A stretch of DNA of 39,386 nucleotides from Myxococcales bacterium (lineage in GTDB: Bacteria; Myxococcota_A; Polyangia; Polyangiales; Polyangiaceae). Where the stretch lies: contig JANXMC010000485.1 of the NCBI GenBank assembly GCA_025354825.1, positions 1 to 39,386 on the forward strand. Direction: 5' to 3'. Position 1 is the stretch's first letter. The number at the start of each line of letters is the position of its first letter. Made by a program: the position numbers and the translations under genes. Below the pieces are notes generated by a model. It did not search any database. It was given only the letters and a program-made list of their open reading frames with translations, and was not told the DNA's origin. Below, in pieces: positions 6,531-16,115 of the stretch.

Positions 6531-7760
6531 TCAGTGTACGACGAGGACGTGGGACGCCAGAGGCTTCGGCAGCGGCTTCGTCGAGGTACGCCACTCGAGG
6601 GAATTGTCCGGCAAAATACGTGCAATCTGCACATCGGCGAGGAACCCGCCCGTTTGCCCCACGCGACCGCCGGCCATGTAGATGCTTCCGTAGGCGGCCA
6701 CGGTCGCGTGGCGCCAGCGGCCGGTGGCGAAGTCGTTCTGGCGCGTCCAGGCCGACACCGTCCCGTTCGTCTGCACTGTCGCCGAGTAGACCGCGCTCGA
6801 CATCGTGTTCTGTGTGCTCGATATGCCGCCCACGATGTAGACCGTGCTGCCGACGACGACCGCGCGATCGTAGGCTGTGGGCACGGGGAGCGGCGTGAGC
6901 TTGGTCAACGCGCCGAGAGCGCCCCCCGCGCCCACGGAGAACCCGAACACGTCGGCGACGTAGGTGCCGTTCGTGTAGCCGCCGATGGAGAAAAGCGTGG
7001 AGCCGAAGCTCGCCATGGCGTGGAGCCGCGAGCCGTCCGGGTAGTTGCTGACGGTGGCGAACGCGCCGACCGACATGGAGCTCAAGGTCGCGCGTTGAAT
7101 CGGCTTGAGCGGCCCGGGCGGATCGACATCGCTGACGCCGCCGCCACCGACGTAAAGCGAGTCGCCCACGAGCGCCGCGGCGTGGTCCTTCCGCCTCGTG
7201 CCAAGGACGCCCACGAAGTCTTTCCACGGCCCGAGCTTGCCGCTGGGGAGGAACGTCGAGACGTGCACGTCCGCCGAGAGCATACCGCCCGAGTACTCGC
7301 CGCCGATGATGTAGACGTCGTCGCCGTGGACGACGGTGGCGTGGTTGCGCGTGCCCGTCGAGAGCGGCGTGGTGACGTCCCAGTCGCCGATGGAGCCGTC
7401 GGCCAGAATGGGCGCGTAGTAGATGTTGTCCTGGAAGAGGTCTTCCGTGAAGCTGCCACCGATCGCGTAGAGGTAGTGCTGCGTCTCGACGACGCTCGCG
7501 TCGACGCCGGCGTCGATCACGGTGGGCGCAGCGTCGACGACGTCGGCTTGGCCCGCGTCGAGCGCGGTGCCTGAATCGTGCGCGTCGGGCGGATTGGTGG
7601 TGGCCGTCGACGTGGGCGTGGTGGTCGCGATTGCGGGGCCCGAGTCTTCGGTCTCGGGCGCGCCGGCGAAGCCGTCGAGCGGGTGGAGCACCGAGCACGC
7701 GGTGACCGAGGCGAGGGGCCCCAAAACGGCAACGACGGTTCTGAAGATCGCGCGCTGCAT
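6531..7760 (-). CDS. Kelch-repeat lipoprotein (beta-propeller)
   Basis: ATG at 7760 is preceded by GGTAGGTG, better placed than the in-frame GTG at 7775. A lipoprotein signal ends at SVTAC (Cys22). A linker of about 80 residues rich in Thr, Asp and Ala follows (DSGTALDAGQADVVDAA). The rest is a series of Kelch-type blades marked by paired glycines: YAIGGS, YIIGGE, YVGGGG, FSIGGY, YIVGGI and YMAGGR, about six. These build a beta-propeller on the cell surface or in the periplasm, usually for binding. No catalytic residues are evident. Secreted Kelch lipoproteins with this low-complexity linker are frequent in Polyangia; the partner is unknown. Confidence 0.8.
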   Translation of the reverse strand: MQRAIFRTVVAVLGPLASVTACSVLHPLDGFAGAPETEDSGPAIATTTPTSTATTNPPDAHDSGTALDAGQADVVDAAPTVIDAGVDASVVETQHYLYAIGGSFTEDLFQDNIYYAPILADGSIGDWDVTTPLSTGTRNHATVVHGDDVYIIGGEYSGGMLSADVHVSTFLPSGKLGPWKDFVGVLGTRRKDHAAALVGDSLYVGGGGVSDVDPPGPLKPIQRATLSSMSVGAFATVSNYPDGSRLHAMASFGSTLFSIGGYTNGTYVADVFGFSVGAGGALGALTKLTPLPVPTAYDRAVVVGSTVYIVGGISSTQNTMSSAVYSATVQTNGTVSAWTRQNDFATGRWRHATVAAYGSIYMAGGRVGQTGGFLADVQIARILPDNSLEWRTSTKPLPKPLASHVLVVH

Positions 7761-7948
7761 GGCACCTACCCGCACGTTTGGTCTCGAATGGCGAGGCTCG
7801 AGGGTCAGGTACTCGTAGCTGCTGAAGCGGGACCTCGCAATGACGTGGCCCGCGGTCGGCCCCGCCAGCTACCGGTGCGTCACGAATTTCATCCTGCGCG
7901 ACCGCGCATGCGGAGCCGCCTGGGCTGCCGCGCAGGAAGGGTGGGTGC

Positions 7949-10900
7949 TCAGCCCTCGGACGACGCGCCGCGCTCGTCACGCGAGCGACGCGAGCGGCGA
8001 AGGCGCGTGAACGCGGCGGCGAGCACGCTGAGGAGGCCGAAGCCCCCCGCGGCGGCTGTCCCCGAGCTCGAGCGCGAGCCTGTCGTCGTGCAGCTGCAGC
8101 CGCCGGACGCGTCCCCCGTCGCCGTGGCGCCGGCCGTCGTGCCGCCATCGGCCGCGGGGGCGACGGGGTGGCCGCAGGCGTCACCGACGCGCGAGCTGAA
8201 GGGCGTGCCGACGATCCCCTTGAAAGCGATGTCGTCGACGTCCCAAGGCTTCACGGCCGTCGACGTCCCCTCGTCGGTGCCCGCGCGGAAGCGGATCTGC
8301 ACCGTCTGGTTCGCGTAGGTCGTGCCGAGATCGAGCGTCTCGGTGATGAACGCGGGGTAGCCCGTGCTCTCGCCGACGTATCCCGCGAGACCCTTCAACG
8401 GGTTCGAGCTCGCCTGGCCTTGGAAGGCCGCGGTGATGGTTCCGGGATAGGCCGGCGTCGCCGTAGCGCCGACGTCTTTCCAGGTCTTGCCGCCGTCGGC
8501 CGAGAGCTCGAGGACGCCGCCGTCCCAGCTGCCGTCGGCGTTCGCTTCGAACGAGTAGCGGTGCTTGAAGGTTACGACGAGGTTGCCCGTCGCGGCGACC
8601 GTCACGGCCGGCGAGACGATCGACTGATCGGAGATCTCCTCCGAGTTGGTGAGCGACCACATCGTGTTCCCCGCGTCGACGCGGCGGGTCCAGACTTGCG
8701 CCTGGCTCAGCGCCTTGTCGCTCGCGTTCGTCCAAAGCGTGTCCTTCGTCTCGACGTCGTCCGTCGCCGACGAGGCCGCCAGCGAGTCCGAGTTGTAGAC
8801 CTGATCGAGGACGCCGCGGATCTGCTTCGTCGTCGCGAGCTTCGGGTCCGTCGCGTCGATCGTCACTTCGATCGCCGCCACGGGGCCGGCACCGGCGAGC
8901 GACGCGGTGACCGTCGCCGTGACCGTTTCGTACGGCTTCGACGGGGGGAAGGTGATGGCGCCGCCGTTGTCGAAAACGAGCGACTTGTCCGACGCCGTGA
9001 CCTTGGCGGTCGTCGCGGCGAGGGGGCCCGTGCCCGAGTTCTTCAGCGTGACGGTGAGGAGCCCCTTCTCGCCGTTGTCGAGGATGCCGTCGTTGTCACA
9101 CGACTGCGTGCTGTCATCGAGCTTCGCGGAAATGAACTCGAGGTCGTTCCCCGTGATGTAGCTCTCCACGACCGGCGTCTGGTCTTGCGACGTGCGGTCC
9201 GGGCCGATGGCCCCGGTGCCTGCGCCGCGCTTGGCGAAGGCCGCCGCGAAGAGCGCGAAGTCCGTTGCGTCGGTCGCGTACGCCGCCGCGAGCACCGCAT
9301 CGCGCGCCTCGAGGATGGTCGGCGCGTTCGGCGTGAGCTTGAGCGACGCAACGAGGTACGCGCGCATGCGCTTGTTGGCTTCGTCGAACGTGAGGCGCGG
9401 GGTGTCGGCGAGGAGCGATGCGTAGCACTCCCAAAGCATGGTCGCCCAGACCTCGCCGGTGTTGTGCACCTCGGCGTTGCTGGCGCCATCCTCGCCGAAG
9501 GCGACCGGCGGGCCGACGGGAAGCGCCGTGCCGTTGCTGATGTGTTTGAACGTCAGCGGGTTCTTCAACATGTTCGTCGAGTACGGATACCGACGAACGC
9601 CGTAGTAAAACGCGTCGGGCTCTTGCCCGCCCATGGCGTAGCCGCCCGTCGCGTAGACGCCGGAGAACTTGGGGTTGGTGACGTTGTCGAGATCGTCCGG
9701 GCGCACCGTGACGGTGAGCGCCACGAAGTCGCTCCACCCTTCGCCCATGCCGCCGGCCTGCTGGCTGCTCAAGCCCGTGCCGTTGCCGACGAGGCGGTTC
9801 GAGAGAATGTGGCCCCACTCGTGGGTGATGATCGCGGTGTCGAGCGCGCCGTCGCGATCGATCGACTTATCGCGCTGAAGCGTGACCGTGACGCCGCCTG
9901 CGAGGGCGGCCTTGATCTTGGCGCCGTCGGTTTGCGAAAGCGAGAGCGTCGGGAGAGACTCCGGCGTGCCTTGGGCCGCGCCGAGCGAAGGCGCCGCGCC
10001 CGCGACGTTGTTGACGATGACCACGCCGATAGCGCCCGCGGCCTGCGCATTCGTCACCTTGGTGATGAAGTCGCAAGCTCCGCGATCGACGAGCGCGATC
10101 TTCCCCGTGATCGCCGCCGCGTTCACGAACGCTTGGCAGCCGTCCGACGGCGTTCCCGCCGTCGTGTTCGTCGACGTGGTGCTCCCGTCGTTGGCGAGGA
10201 CGAGCGTGCCCGACGTCGTGAACGACGCGGGCGCGAACGCCGCGGCTTGCGACGCATACGTTCCCGCCACGCCCGCGGGCGCAGTGACGATGACCTTCGG
10301 GTTCGACGCGCCGTCGAAGAGGTACATCTGAATGACCGGCGAAGCGCCGTCGGCGGGCGTGTTCGCGTTCGCGTTGTTGCGGCCGCTGTAGTCCTGCGCT
10401 TCGCCGAGGACCGGGTCGCCGCCCACGCCGCCGCGCCCGAGGTTGTCCACCTGCGGGTTGAACGACTTCTCGTCCCAGCCGGCGTCGTAATAGTAATCGT
10501 GCATGAAGTTGATGTCGTAGAAGAGCTGCGTCACGACGCCCTTGATGCCCTCGGTCGTCCCCGACGGGCCCGTCGTCATGTTGATCGTGCGATCGAAGAC
10601 GCCCGGCGCCGTCACTTCGGCCGTGAGGTCGCCCGTGCCGAAGCCGTCGGGCGCCTTGAGGTCGGCGTAGGCGTTGACGTTGTTGCCCGAGGTCTTCGTT
10701 GCCCCAGCGGCCAACCAAGGGTCGTTCTTGCTGAACGGCGCGTTGGCGAGGGAGACCAGATTCGGCGCGATGAACGCCGGCGCGTACTGATCGGGGATGC
10801 CCGTGGGGTGGGGCACCGCGAGGTTGCCCATCGGGCCGTCGAGGGGCTTGTTCCCCTTCGCGGCATCGGGCTCGGCCCACACACGGTACGAGAACGAATC

Positions 10901-11827
10901 GTTGGCCGAGAGGTCTTTCCTGAATAGGACCTTCCCCGAGCTCGCCGAGATGACGAACGCGACCATGCGCGCATCGGTGCCCGCCGCCGCGCCGACGTTG
11001 AGCTCGACGTAGTAGCCAGCTTCGAGCGACTTCGGCTGCGGGTAGTAGACCTTCTTCACGCGTGCCGGTCGCGCGGCGAAGCCGGGCGCGGTCTTGAACG
11101 TGTAGAGGTCGTAGGCGCCCGCCGTCGTGCCGAGCGCCGCGGCGCCGTCGATGGTTGCGCCGGTGAGCGCGTTGAATGCGTTCGCGACGGCGACGTCGCC
11201 CGCGAGTGCGAACCCCTTGGTGGCGTCGGCCTTCACGACCGTGGCGAGAAAGCCCGATGCCGCGACCGGCTCGAGGTCGCGCGTGAGCGCCATGTTCAAC
11301 GTGCTGTGAAACAGCTCGATGCCGTCGAGCTCCTGCGTGAAGCGCGCGACGACGACGCCTTTGCCGGTGTCGTGAAGCGTCGTCACCTTGGTCGCCGCGA
11401 GGGCGCGCTCGTTCAGCTTGTAGCTCTTGGCGACGCCGCGCAGGGCGCTGAAAGCGACCTGGTTGGCCGCGGCGCTGAAAGCGACCTGGTTGGCCGCTGC
11501 GCTGAAAGCGACCTGGTTGGCCGCGGCGCTGAAAGCGACCTCGTTCGCGGTGCGCGTGACGCCGTTCTTCGACGCGAGGAGGCTCGCGCCCGACGTGCCA
11601 TCGAGGCGCGAGAGCCAAGCGAAGCTCGGCACGCCGAACTCTTTGTCCACGTGGACCGCTGCGACGCGGAGCGGCATCGCGCTCGTCCCCGAGGCACCTT
11701 CGCTCGCGGCCGCGTTGGCCGTCGCATGGAGGTCGGGCGTGTCGCTCGAGCTCGCACAGGCGGCGAGAACGCCCAACGCCACAACCCCAATTCCTGCCCA
11801 CGCGTACGTCGTCTGGCGCATTCGCAT
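7949..11827 (-). CDS. Secreted M36 (fungalysin-type) metalloprotease
   Basis: A 1292-residue extracellular zinc protease. A lipobox-like signal ends at VLAAC (Cys24), then four copies of a nine-residue repeat (ANQVAFSAA type, about residues 94-128), then an FTP-type propeptide (TGKGVVVARFTQELDGIELF). The catalytic domain has HEWGH near residue 667 and GEGWSD near 694, the M36 zinc site. A PA domain (about 530-615: GKIALVDRGACDF, AIGVVIVNN) is inserted before it. Later come a CARDB-like segment (DNDGILDNGEKG) and a beta-sandwich (WDGGVLELSADGGKTW). The end is a CSC motif, a hydrophobic helix and an Arg cluster, as in MYXO-CTERM proteins. ATG 11827 has GGGAG eleven bases upstream. A nutritional role, as in predatory myxobacteria, is inference. 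Confidence 0.92.
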   Translation of the reverse strand: MRMRQTTYAWAGIGVVALGVLAACASSSDTPDLHATANAAASEGASGTSAMPLRVAAVHVDKEFGVPSFAWLSRLDGTSGASLLASKNGVTRTANEVAFSAAANQVAFSAAANQVAFSAAANQVAFSALRGVAKSYKLNERALAATKVTTLHDTGKGVVVARFTQELDGIELFHSTLNMALTRDLEPVAASGFLATVVKADATKGFALAGDVAVANAFNALTGATIDGAAALGTTAGAYDLYTFKTAPGFAARPARVKKVYYPQPKSLEAGYYVELNVGAAAGTDARMVAFVISASSGKVLFRKDLSANDSFSYRVWAEPDAAKGNKPLDGPMGNLAVPHPTGIPDQYAPAFIAPNLVSLANAPFSKNDPWLAAGATKTSGNNVNAYADLKAPDGFGTGDLTAEVTAPGVFDRTINMTTGPSGTTEGIKGVVTQLFYDINFMHDYYYDAGWDEKSFNPQVDNLGRGGVGGDPVLGEAQDYSGRNNANANTPADGASPVIQMYLFDGASNPKVIVTAPAGVAGTYASQAAAFAPASFTTSGTLVLANDGSTTSTNTTAGTPSDGCQAFVNAAAITGKIALVDRGACDFITKVTNAQAAGAIGVVIVNNVAGAAPSLGAAQGTPESLPTLSLSQTDGAKIKAALAGGVTVTLQRDKSIDRDGALDTAIITHEWGHILSNRLVGNGTGLSSQQAGGMGEGWSDFVALTVTVRPDDLDNVTNPKFSGVYATGGYAMGGQEPDAFYYGVRRYPYSTNMLKNPLTFKHISNGTALPVGPPVAFGEDGASNAEVHNTGEVWATMLWECYASLLADTPRLTFDEANKRMRAYLVASLKLTPNAPTILEARDAVLAAAYATDATDFALFAAAFAKRGAGTGAIGPDRTSQDQTPVVESYITGNDLEFISAKLDDSTQSCDNDGILDNGEKGLLTVTLKNSGTGPLAATTAKVTASDKSLVFDNGGAITFPPSKPYETVTATVTASLAGAGPVAAIEVTIDATDPKLATTKQIRGVLDQVYNSDSLAASSATDDVETKDTLWTNASDKALSQAQVWTRRVDAGNTMWSLTNSEEISDQSIVSPAVTVAATGNLVVTFKHRYSFEANADGSWDGGVLELSADGGKTWKDVGATATPAYPGTITAAFQGQASSNPLKGLAGYVGESTGYPAFITETLDLGTTYANQTVQIRFRAGTDEGTSTAVKPWDVDDIAFKGIVGTPFSSRVGDACGHPVAPAADGGTTAGATATGDASGGCSCTTTGSRSSSGTAAAGGFGLLSVLAAAFTRLRRSRRSRDERGASSEG
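11445..11546. repeat. 27-bp tandem repeat, about four copies, inside the M36 protease gene
   Basis: Units begin at 11445, 11472, 11499 and 11526 with exactly 27-base spacing. The first three are identical apart from a G/T difference, and the fourth diverges in its last third. In the minus-strand protein each unit encodes nine residues, ANQVAFSAA. The period keeps the frame, so copy-number change would lengthen or shorten the pro-region without breaking the gene. Confidence 0.95.
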
Positions 11828-11856
11828 TCGATTACCGGCTCCCAGGGAATTCAGTT

Positions 11857-12084
11857 TCAGTCGACGAAATAGCTTTGCGTCGAGAGGAAGAGACTCTCGT
11901 CGCGCACGTCGTAGCGCACGCCGTTCGGCCAAATTGCGCTTCGAAACGTCTCTTTCGACGACAATTCCGCAACGCTGTAGAAATCCTCGCGGACGTGATC
12001 GCGCGCCCACGCGCGGGGCTGCGCGACGCTATTCGAGAAGCGCGAGCAGATCGTCGCGCGTGAGCCCAACCGCTTGATCCGCAC
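11857..12084 (-). pseudogene. Possible remnant of a small DUF2442-like gene
   Basis: In the gap between the helicase stop and the protease start, the minus strand reads ...FRSAIWPNGVRYDVRDESLFL... and ends at 11857. The WPNG segment recalls the C-terminus of DUF2442 proteins (WPNGAD). The upstream half overlaps the helicase gene in another frame and does not look conserved. At most this is the tail of a lost toxin-antitoxin-associated gene. The resemblance is short and from memory, so confidence is low. Confidence 0.25.
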
Positions 12085-14998
12085 CGCCGAGGGCGACGTC
12101 TGCGAGGGCGCGTTTGCGCTCTTGAAGCGCGAGGATCCCCTCTTCGACCGTGTCCTTCGCGACGAGGCGATAGACCATCACGGGGCGGTCTTGGCCGATG
12201 CGATGCGCGCGATCGGCCGCCTGCTCTTCGACGGCCGGGTTCCACCACGGATCGAGGAGGAAGACGTGATCGGCGGCTGTGAGATTTAGGCCGGTGCCGC
12301 CCGCTTTCAGCGAGACCAACATGACGGGCGGTCCGTTCTCGGCTTGAAACTCGGCCACCACCGCGCCGCGATCGCGGGTCGATCCATCGAGCCGCGTGAA
12401 GGGCACGCCGGCCGCCTTCAAGTGCGGCTCGACGAGATCCAAGAGCGCGGTCCACTGCGAGAAGACGAGGGCCTTGTGCCCATCGGCCGCGGCGTCTTCC
12501 AGCGACTCCATGAGCCGTTCGATTTTCGACGAACCGTCGGCGCGCTGCCCCGGCAAGAGCGCCGGATGGCAGGCTGCCTGCCGCAGTCGCAACAGCGCTT
12601 CGAGGGCCGCGAGAACGCTGCCGCCGGCCTTGAGCTTCGCGACGACTTCCTTTTGCGTCGCCACGCGAACCGCGTCGTAGACGCTCCTCTCGACCTCATC
12701 GAGCTCGACGTGAAGAACGCTGTCGGTCCGCGGCGGAAGCTCGGGGGCGACCTCGCGCTTCAAGCGGCGGAGCAAGAACGGCTTCACGCGGGCGCGCATG
12801 CGGCGCGCGGCTTCGGCGTTGCCGTTGGCGATGGGCGATGCGTAGCGCTCTTGAAAGTCCGATCGGCCGCCGAGGACGCCGCGGTTCGTGAAGTGGAAGA
12901 CGCTCCAGAGCTCGTCGAGGCGGTTCTCGACGGGCGTGCCGGAGAGGGCGACTTTGAAGTCGGCTTTCACTTCGTAGGCCGCACGCGCGACCTGGCTGTC
13001 CGGGTTTTTAATCGCCTGCGCCTCGTCGAGAACCAGCGCGTCCCACCCCTCGCGGGCGAGCTCGACGGCGTCCATTCGAAGCATCGAATAGGTCGTCAGC
13101 GTGACGTCGGCGGTCTTGTCGATTTCGCGATTTGGCCCGTGGTAGAGCGCCACTTTGAGCTTCGGGCGAAACTTTTTGATTTCGTCCGCCCAGTTGTGGA
13201 CGACGCTCTTCGGGCAGACGACGAGCGTGCGCCCCCTCATCACGCAGATGGTCTGCAGCGTCTTGCCGAGGCCCATGTCGTCGGCGAGCACGGCGCCCAA
13301 ACCGGTGTCGCGAAGGAACGCGAGCCAGCTCACGCCTTGGCGTTGGTACGGGCGCAACGTCGCCGTGAGATCGTCGGGCAGGGCCGACTCGGGCACGCTT
13401 TCGAACCCTTCGAGGAGCGGCTTCAGCCGGTCCATTTCCGGCGGCCTCGGTGCGTCGAGATCGTCGCAAAGCTCGGCAAGCGTGGGCAGCATCGCGCGGG
13501 GCTGCGAGCCGTCTTCTTTGCGAGCTTCGAGGAGATCGGCGACGCGGTGGCCGTACTTCGCGAGCCAGTCTTCGGGCAACGGCGCCCAGCCGCCGCCTTC
13601 GAGCGGGACGAGGCCGAGGCCATCTTGCCATGCTCGAATGACTGCCGCCGCATCGGCGCGCTTGGTGCCGCGCTTCGGCGCGTCGTCGTCGTCGTCCTTG
13701 CCGCCGCTCCCTTCAATCTCGAAGAGCACGTCGAACCGCCCGTCGCCGACGATGATCCGGGGCGTGACCGCGCGCTTCTCGAACAGCTCGCTCTCTTCGT
13801 CCGCCTCGACGGAGCGCCCGCCGCGCCACGATTTCAATCGGCCGGCGAAGGTGATCGCGTCTTTGCCGTCGAAGTCGACACGCCGTCCGGGGATCAAATT
13901 GAGCTCGTCACGCAGGCGGTGCACGAGGCCGCGCTCGGCAGGCTCGTCGCGCACGGGCACCGCGCCGCGAATGTGCACGAGGCGCCCGTCTTCGACGCGC
14001 GCGGCGGCGGGGTCGCCGTAGACGATCGTCGGCACGACCGAGAGCGTGTGCCCCTTCTGCGTCATCTCGATCTGAATCCGCGGCTTGAGCGCGCGACCGC
14101 TCTTCGGCAGGCGCTTGGTCTCGATCGCGACGGACATGCGCGTCCCGAGCTCGGGGAGCACCGTCGTCACGAGCTCGGCGAGCTCGCCCTTCGCGAACTT
14201 CTTCACGAGCGGCAGCTTCTCGAGGCGCTCTCCCGTGAGATCGGTCTCTGAGAGCGGATGCAGCACGCCGTCGATGACGACGACGCCCCGCGCGAGCACC
14301 GTGGTCACGCGCGGATCGCGCTCGATGCGCAACGCCACGCCGGTGCCGTCGTCCGCCACCACGGCGCGCGGCTGAATGCGCTCGCCCGAGGTGCGAATCA
14401 CCTTGCCGTCGACCTTCACGTCGCCTGCGCTCGACAAGCACGCGAGCACGTCGGCCTCGCGCGACGGCGGCAGCTGCCCGCGGGGCCACGCCGACGCGAT
14501 GCGGTCGATGGTGAGATCGTCGTGGGTCGGGTCGAAGGGGAGCGGCGTTCCGCGCGCCATCATGCTCGCGAGCGACGTCGACAGCGTCTCCTCGCGGCCG
14601 TCGGAATAGACGATGGCACGCGCGAGCGTGAGCGTGCTCGTCTGCACGGTGAAGCGGTAGCCGATGTGGCCGCGGAGCTTCGCCGCGATGGGGAGCTTCT
14701 CCCCCTTCTGATCGGCCTGCGCCGCGGCGATGGCCGCCGCGGCGACGTGGGCGCACGGATCGATTTTCCCGCCGCAGTCGCAGGCCCACTCTTCTTCGGC
14801 AAGATAGAGAATGACCGTTGGCGCGACGGCTTGGCCGGGTGCCCGCACACGCACCGAAATTTCACTGTCGCTCACGCTCTCGGCGGCGACGGCGTTGTCT
14901 CGGACGAGCTTTACGCCCTGGGACCACAGTGCGGGGAGACAGGCCTTGCGAACCGCTTCGAGGAATTCTTGCACGCGAGGCCGCGCATCGTAGCGCAT
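12029..14998 (-). CDS. SNF2-family DEAD-like helicase with SWIM zinc finger
   Basis: The 989-residue protein is a bacterial SNF2/Rad54-type ATPase. A SWIM zinc finger (Cys73-x-Cys75...Cys82-x-His84) lies near the N-terminus and probably mediates DNA or protein binding. A long middle region leads to the motor. Motor motifs are [12 protein letters not shown], Walker A DDMGLGKT (about residue 574), Walker B DEAQ (about 658), [14 protein letters not shown], then in the second lobe [28 protein letters not shown] and [11 protein letters not shown] (about 928). These enzymes translocate on double-stranded DNA and remodel protein-DNA complexes; the bacterial role is usually unknown. ATG 14998 was chosen because the conserved N-terminus starts there; the frame is open up to 15304. 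It is divergent from the gene at 15075. Confidence 0.93.
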   Translation of the reverse strand: MRYDARPRVQEFLEAVRKACLPALWSQGVKLVRDNAVAAESVSDSEISVRVRAPGQAVAPTVILYLAEEEWACDCGGKIDPCAHVAAAAIAAAQADQKGEKLPIAAKLRGHIGYRFTVQTSTLTLARAIVYSDGREETLSTSLASMMARGTPLPFDPTHDDLTIDRIASAWPRGQLPPSREADVLACLSSAGDVKVDGKVIRTSGERIQPRAVVADDGTGVALRIERDPRVTTVLARGVVVIDGVLHPLSETDLTGERLEKLPLVKKFAKGELAELVTTVLPELGTRMSVAIETKRLPKSGRALKPRIQIEMTQKGHTLSVVPTIVYGDPAAARVEDGRLVHIRGAVPVRDEPAERGLVHRLRDELNLIPGRRVDFDGKDAITFAGRLKSWRGGRSVEADEESELFEKRAVTPRIIVGDGRFDVLFEIEGSGGKDDDDDAPKRGTKRADAAAVIRAWQDGLGLVPLEGGGWAPLPEDWLAKYGHRVADLLEARKEDGSQPRAMLPTLAELCDDLDAPRPPEMDRLKPLLEGFESVPESALPDDLTATLRPYQRQGVSWLAFLRDTGLGAVLADDMGLGKTLQTICVMRGRTLVVCPKSVVHNWADEIKKFRPKLKVALYHGPNREIDKTADVTLTTYSMLRMDAVELAREGWDALVLDEAQAIKNPDSQVARAAYEVKADFKVALSGTPVENRLDELWSVFHFTNRGVLGGRSDFQERYASPIANGNAEAARRMRARVKPFLLRRLKREVAPELPPRTDSVLHVELDEVERSVYDAVRVATQKEVVAKLKAGGSVLAALEALLRLRQAACHPALLPGQRADGSSKIERLMESLEDAAADGHKALVFSQWTALLDLVEPHLKAAGVPFTRLDGSTRDRGAVVAEFQAENGPPVMLVSLKAGGTGLNLTAADHVFLLDPWWNPAVEEQAADRAHRIGQDRPVMVYRLVAKDTVEEGILALQERKRALADVALGGADQAVGLTRDDLLALLE

Positions 14999-15074
14999 GT
15001 GACGCAGTCGTGCTGGACGCGGTACGTCGTTACGACACGCTCCCGTTGCTGCTTTCGGTGGTACCTTTCCTCCG

Positions 15075-16085
15075 ATGAGCGCTCCCTGCGCGCCTTCGTG
15101 GTTTTTCTTCGACCGGAGCGAGTGCGAGCTCGTCACCGCGTCGCTCGAAGCCGTCGAACGCGACAACCCCGAGCAAGGTGCGCTCTTACGCGTCAATCTC
15201 GAGATCGTCGCCGGCGCCGCGGAAGTGATTCGCAAATGCCCGTCGATCTCGCGGGAGTCCGACGCGGCGAACGGGCGTGCGCCGTTTTCGGGCGAGGCGC
15301 TCATCGATCTCCTCTGCCGCGTCCCCGACTACGATCTCGACCTCCACATCCCGACGAAGGCCGTCCTCGGGCAGGCATTCCTCATCGCCAAAATCAACTT
15401 CCTCAAGGCCCTCGGTTACGCCCTCGACGCGGGCGGCTCGCCCAACGACGCGCTTCGAGATCGCATCGTCGAAGAGACCGGCCAGTCGATCTACTCGAAG
15501 CTCGCCGAAGAGCTGTTCGTCTCAATCGTGACCGACCCCGCGGGCCGCGCCGACGTCAAGGCGAGCGCCGCGCAGTTCCTCTTTCGCATCTGGGAAGATC
15601 GCCTCGAAATCGAGATCGACGACTTCGCACCGGTGCTCGAGTCGGCCTGGCTCGCACGCAACAAGGTCCGCCCCGTCATGGGCACGCTGCTTGGCACCCA
15701 CGAGGTTTTTCAGCTCTTTCGCGAAGCGCGCGACGATCGTTTCCTCGACTACTTCGGAAACGACGACGTCCCCGAAGAGCAGCTCCTCGCCTTCGAAGAG
15801 TTCCTCTTCGGCCTCTCCCACGAGGAGATCGGCGAGCTGCGCCAGTACATGCTCGCCCACGGCGCCGATGTCGTGAGCCTCGACCAAGCCCGCGCGCTTC
15901 TCGGCGGTGGCGGGCATCGCAAGTCGTGGGCGCCCGGCCACGACGGCGCCCAGGCCCTTTACACGAGCTACAAAAAACGCCGCGTAAAGGCCCTCTATCG
16001 CGCGCTGACCGACGTGCCCGGCCCCAAGAAAACCGCGGAGGAGTATGTGATGACCGCGTTCCTTCAGCGTGGCTCCACGCCGTGA
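15075..16085 (+). CDS. Conserved-looking protein of unknown function
   Basis: I do not recognise this 336-residue protein. It is rich in acidic residues and predicted mostly helical, with no signal peptide or membrane helix. Notable stretches are [61 protein letters not shown] and, near the end, [18 protein letters not shown]. The series of helix pairs could form a repeat scaffold. No catalytic motif is visible. Codon use is typical of the window, and the translation is free of the Arg-rich look of false frames. It is divergent from the SNF2 helicase across 76 bases, and the next gene starts 30 bases downstream. No Shine-Dalgarno of note precedes ATG 15075. Confidence 0.75.
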   Translation: MSAPCAPSWFFFDRSECELVTASLEAVERDNPEQGALLRVNLEIVAGAAEVIRKCPSISRESDAANGRAPFSGEALIDLLCRVPDYDLDLHIPTKAVLGQAFLIAKINFLKALGYALDAGGSPNDALRDRIVEETGQSIYSKLAEELFVSIVTDPAGRADVKASAAQFLFRIWEDRLEIEIDDFAPVLESAWLARNKVRPVMGTLLGTHEVFQLFREARDDRFLDYFGNDDVPEEQLLAFEEFLFGLSHEEIGELRQYMLAHGADVVSLDQARALLGGGGHRKSWAPGHDGAQALYTSYKKRRVKALYRALTDVPGPKKTAEEYVMTAFLQRGSTP

Positions 16086-16115
16086 CCTTCGCGCGTTCGT
16101 CGTCGCCGTGAGCCG

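Noticed and set aside
8168-10927. Long plus-strand open frame (919 codons) antisense to the M36 protease
   Set aside because: It is Arg/Val/Glu-rich with no recognisable domain, a usual by-product of GC-rich third positions; the minus strand carries complete M36 and PA domains.
11445-11546. Tandem repeat read as a CRISPR array
   Set aside because: The units are contiguous with no spacers and lie in frame inside a protease gene.
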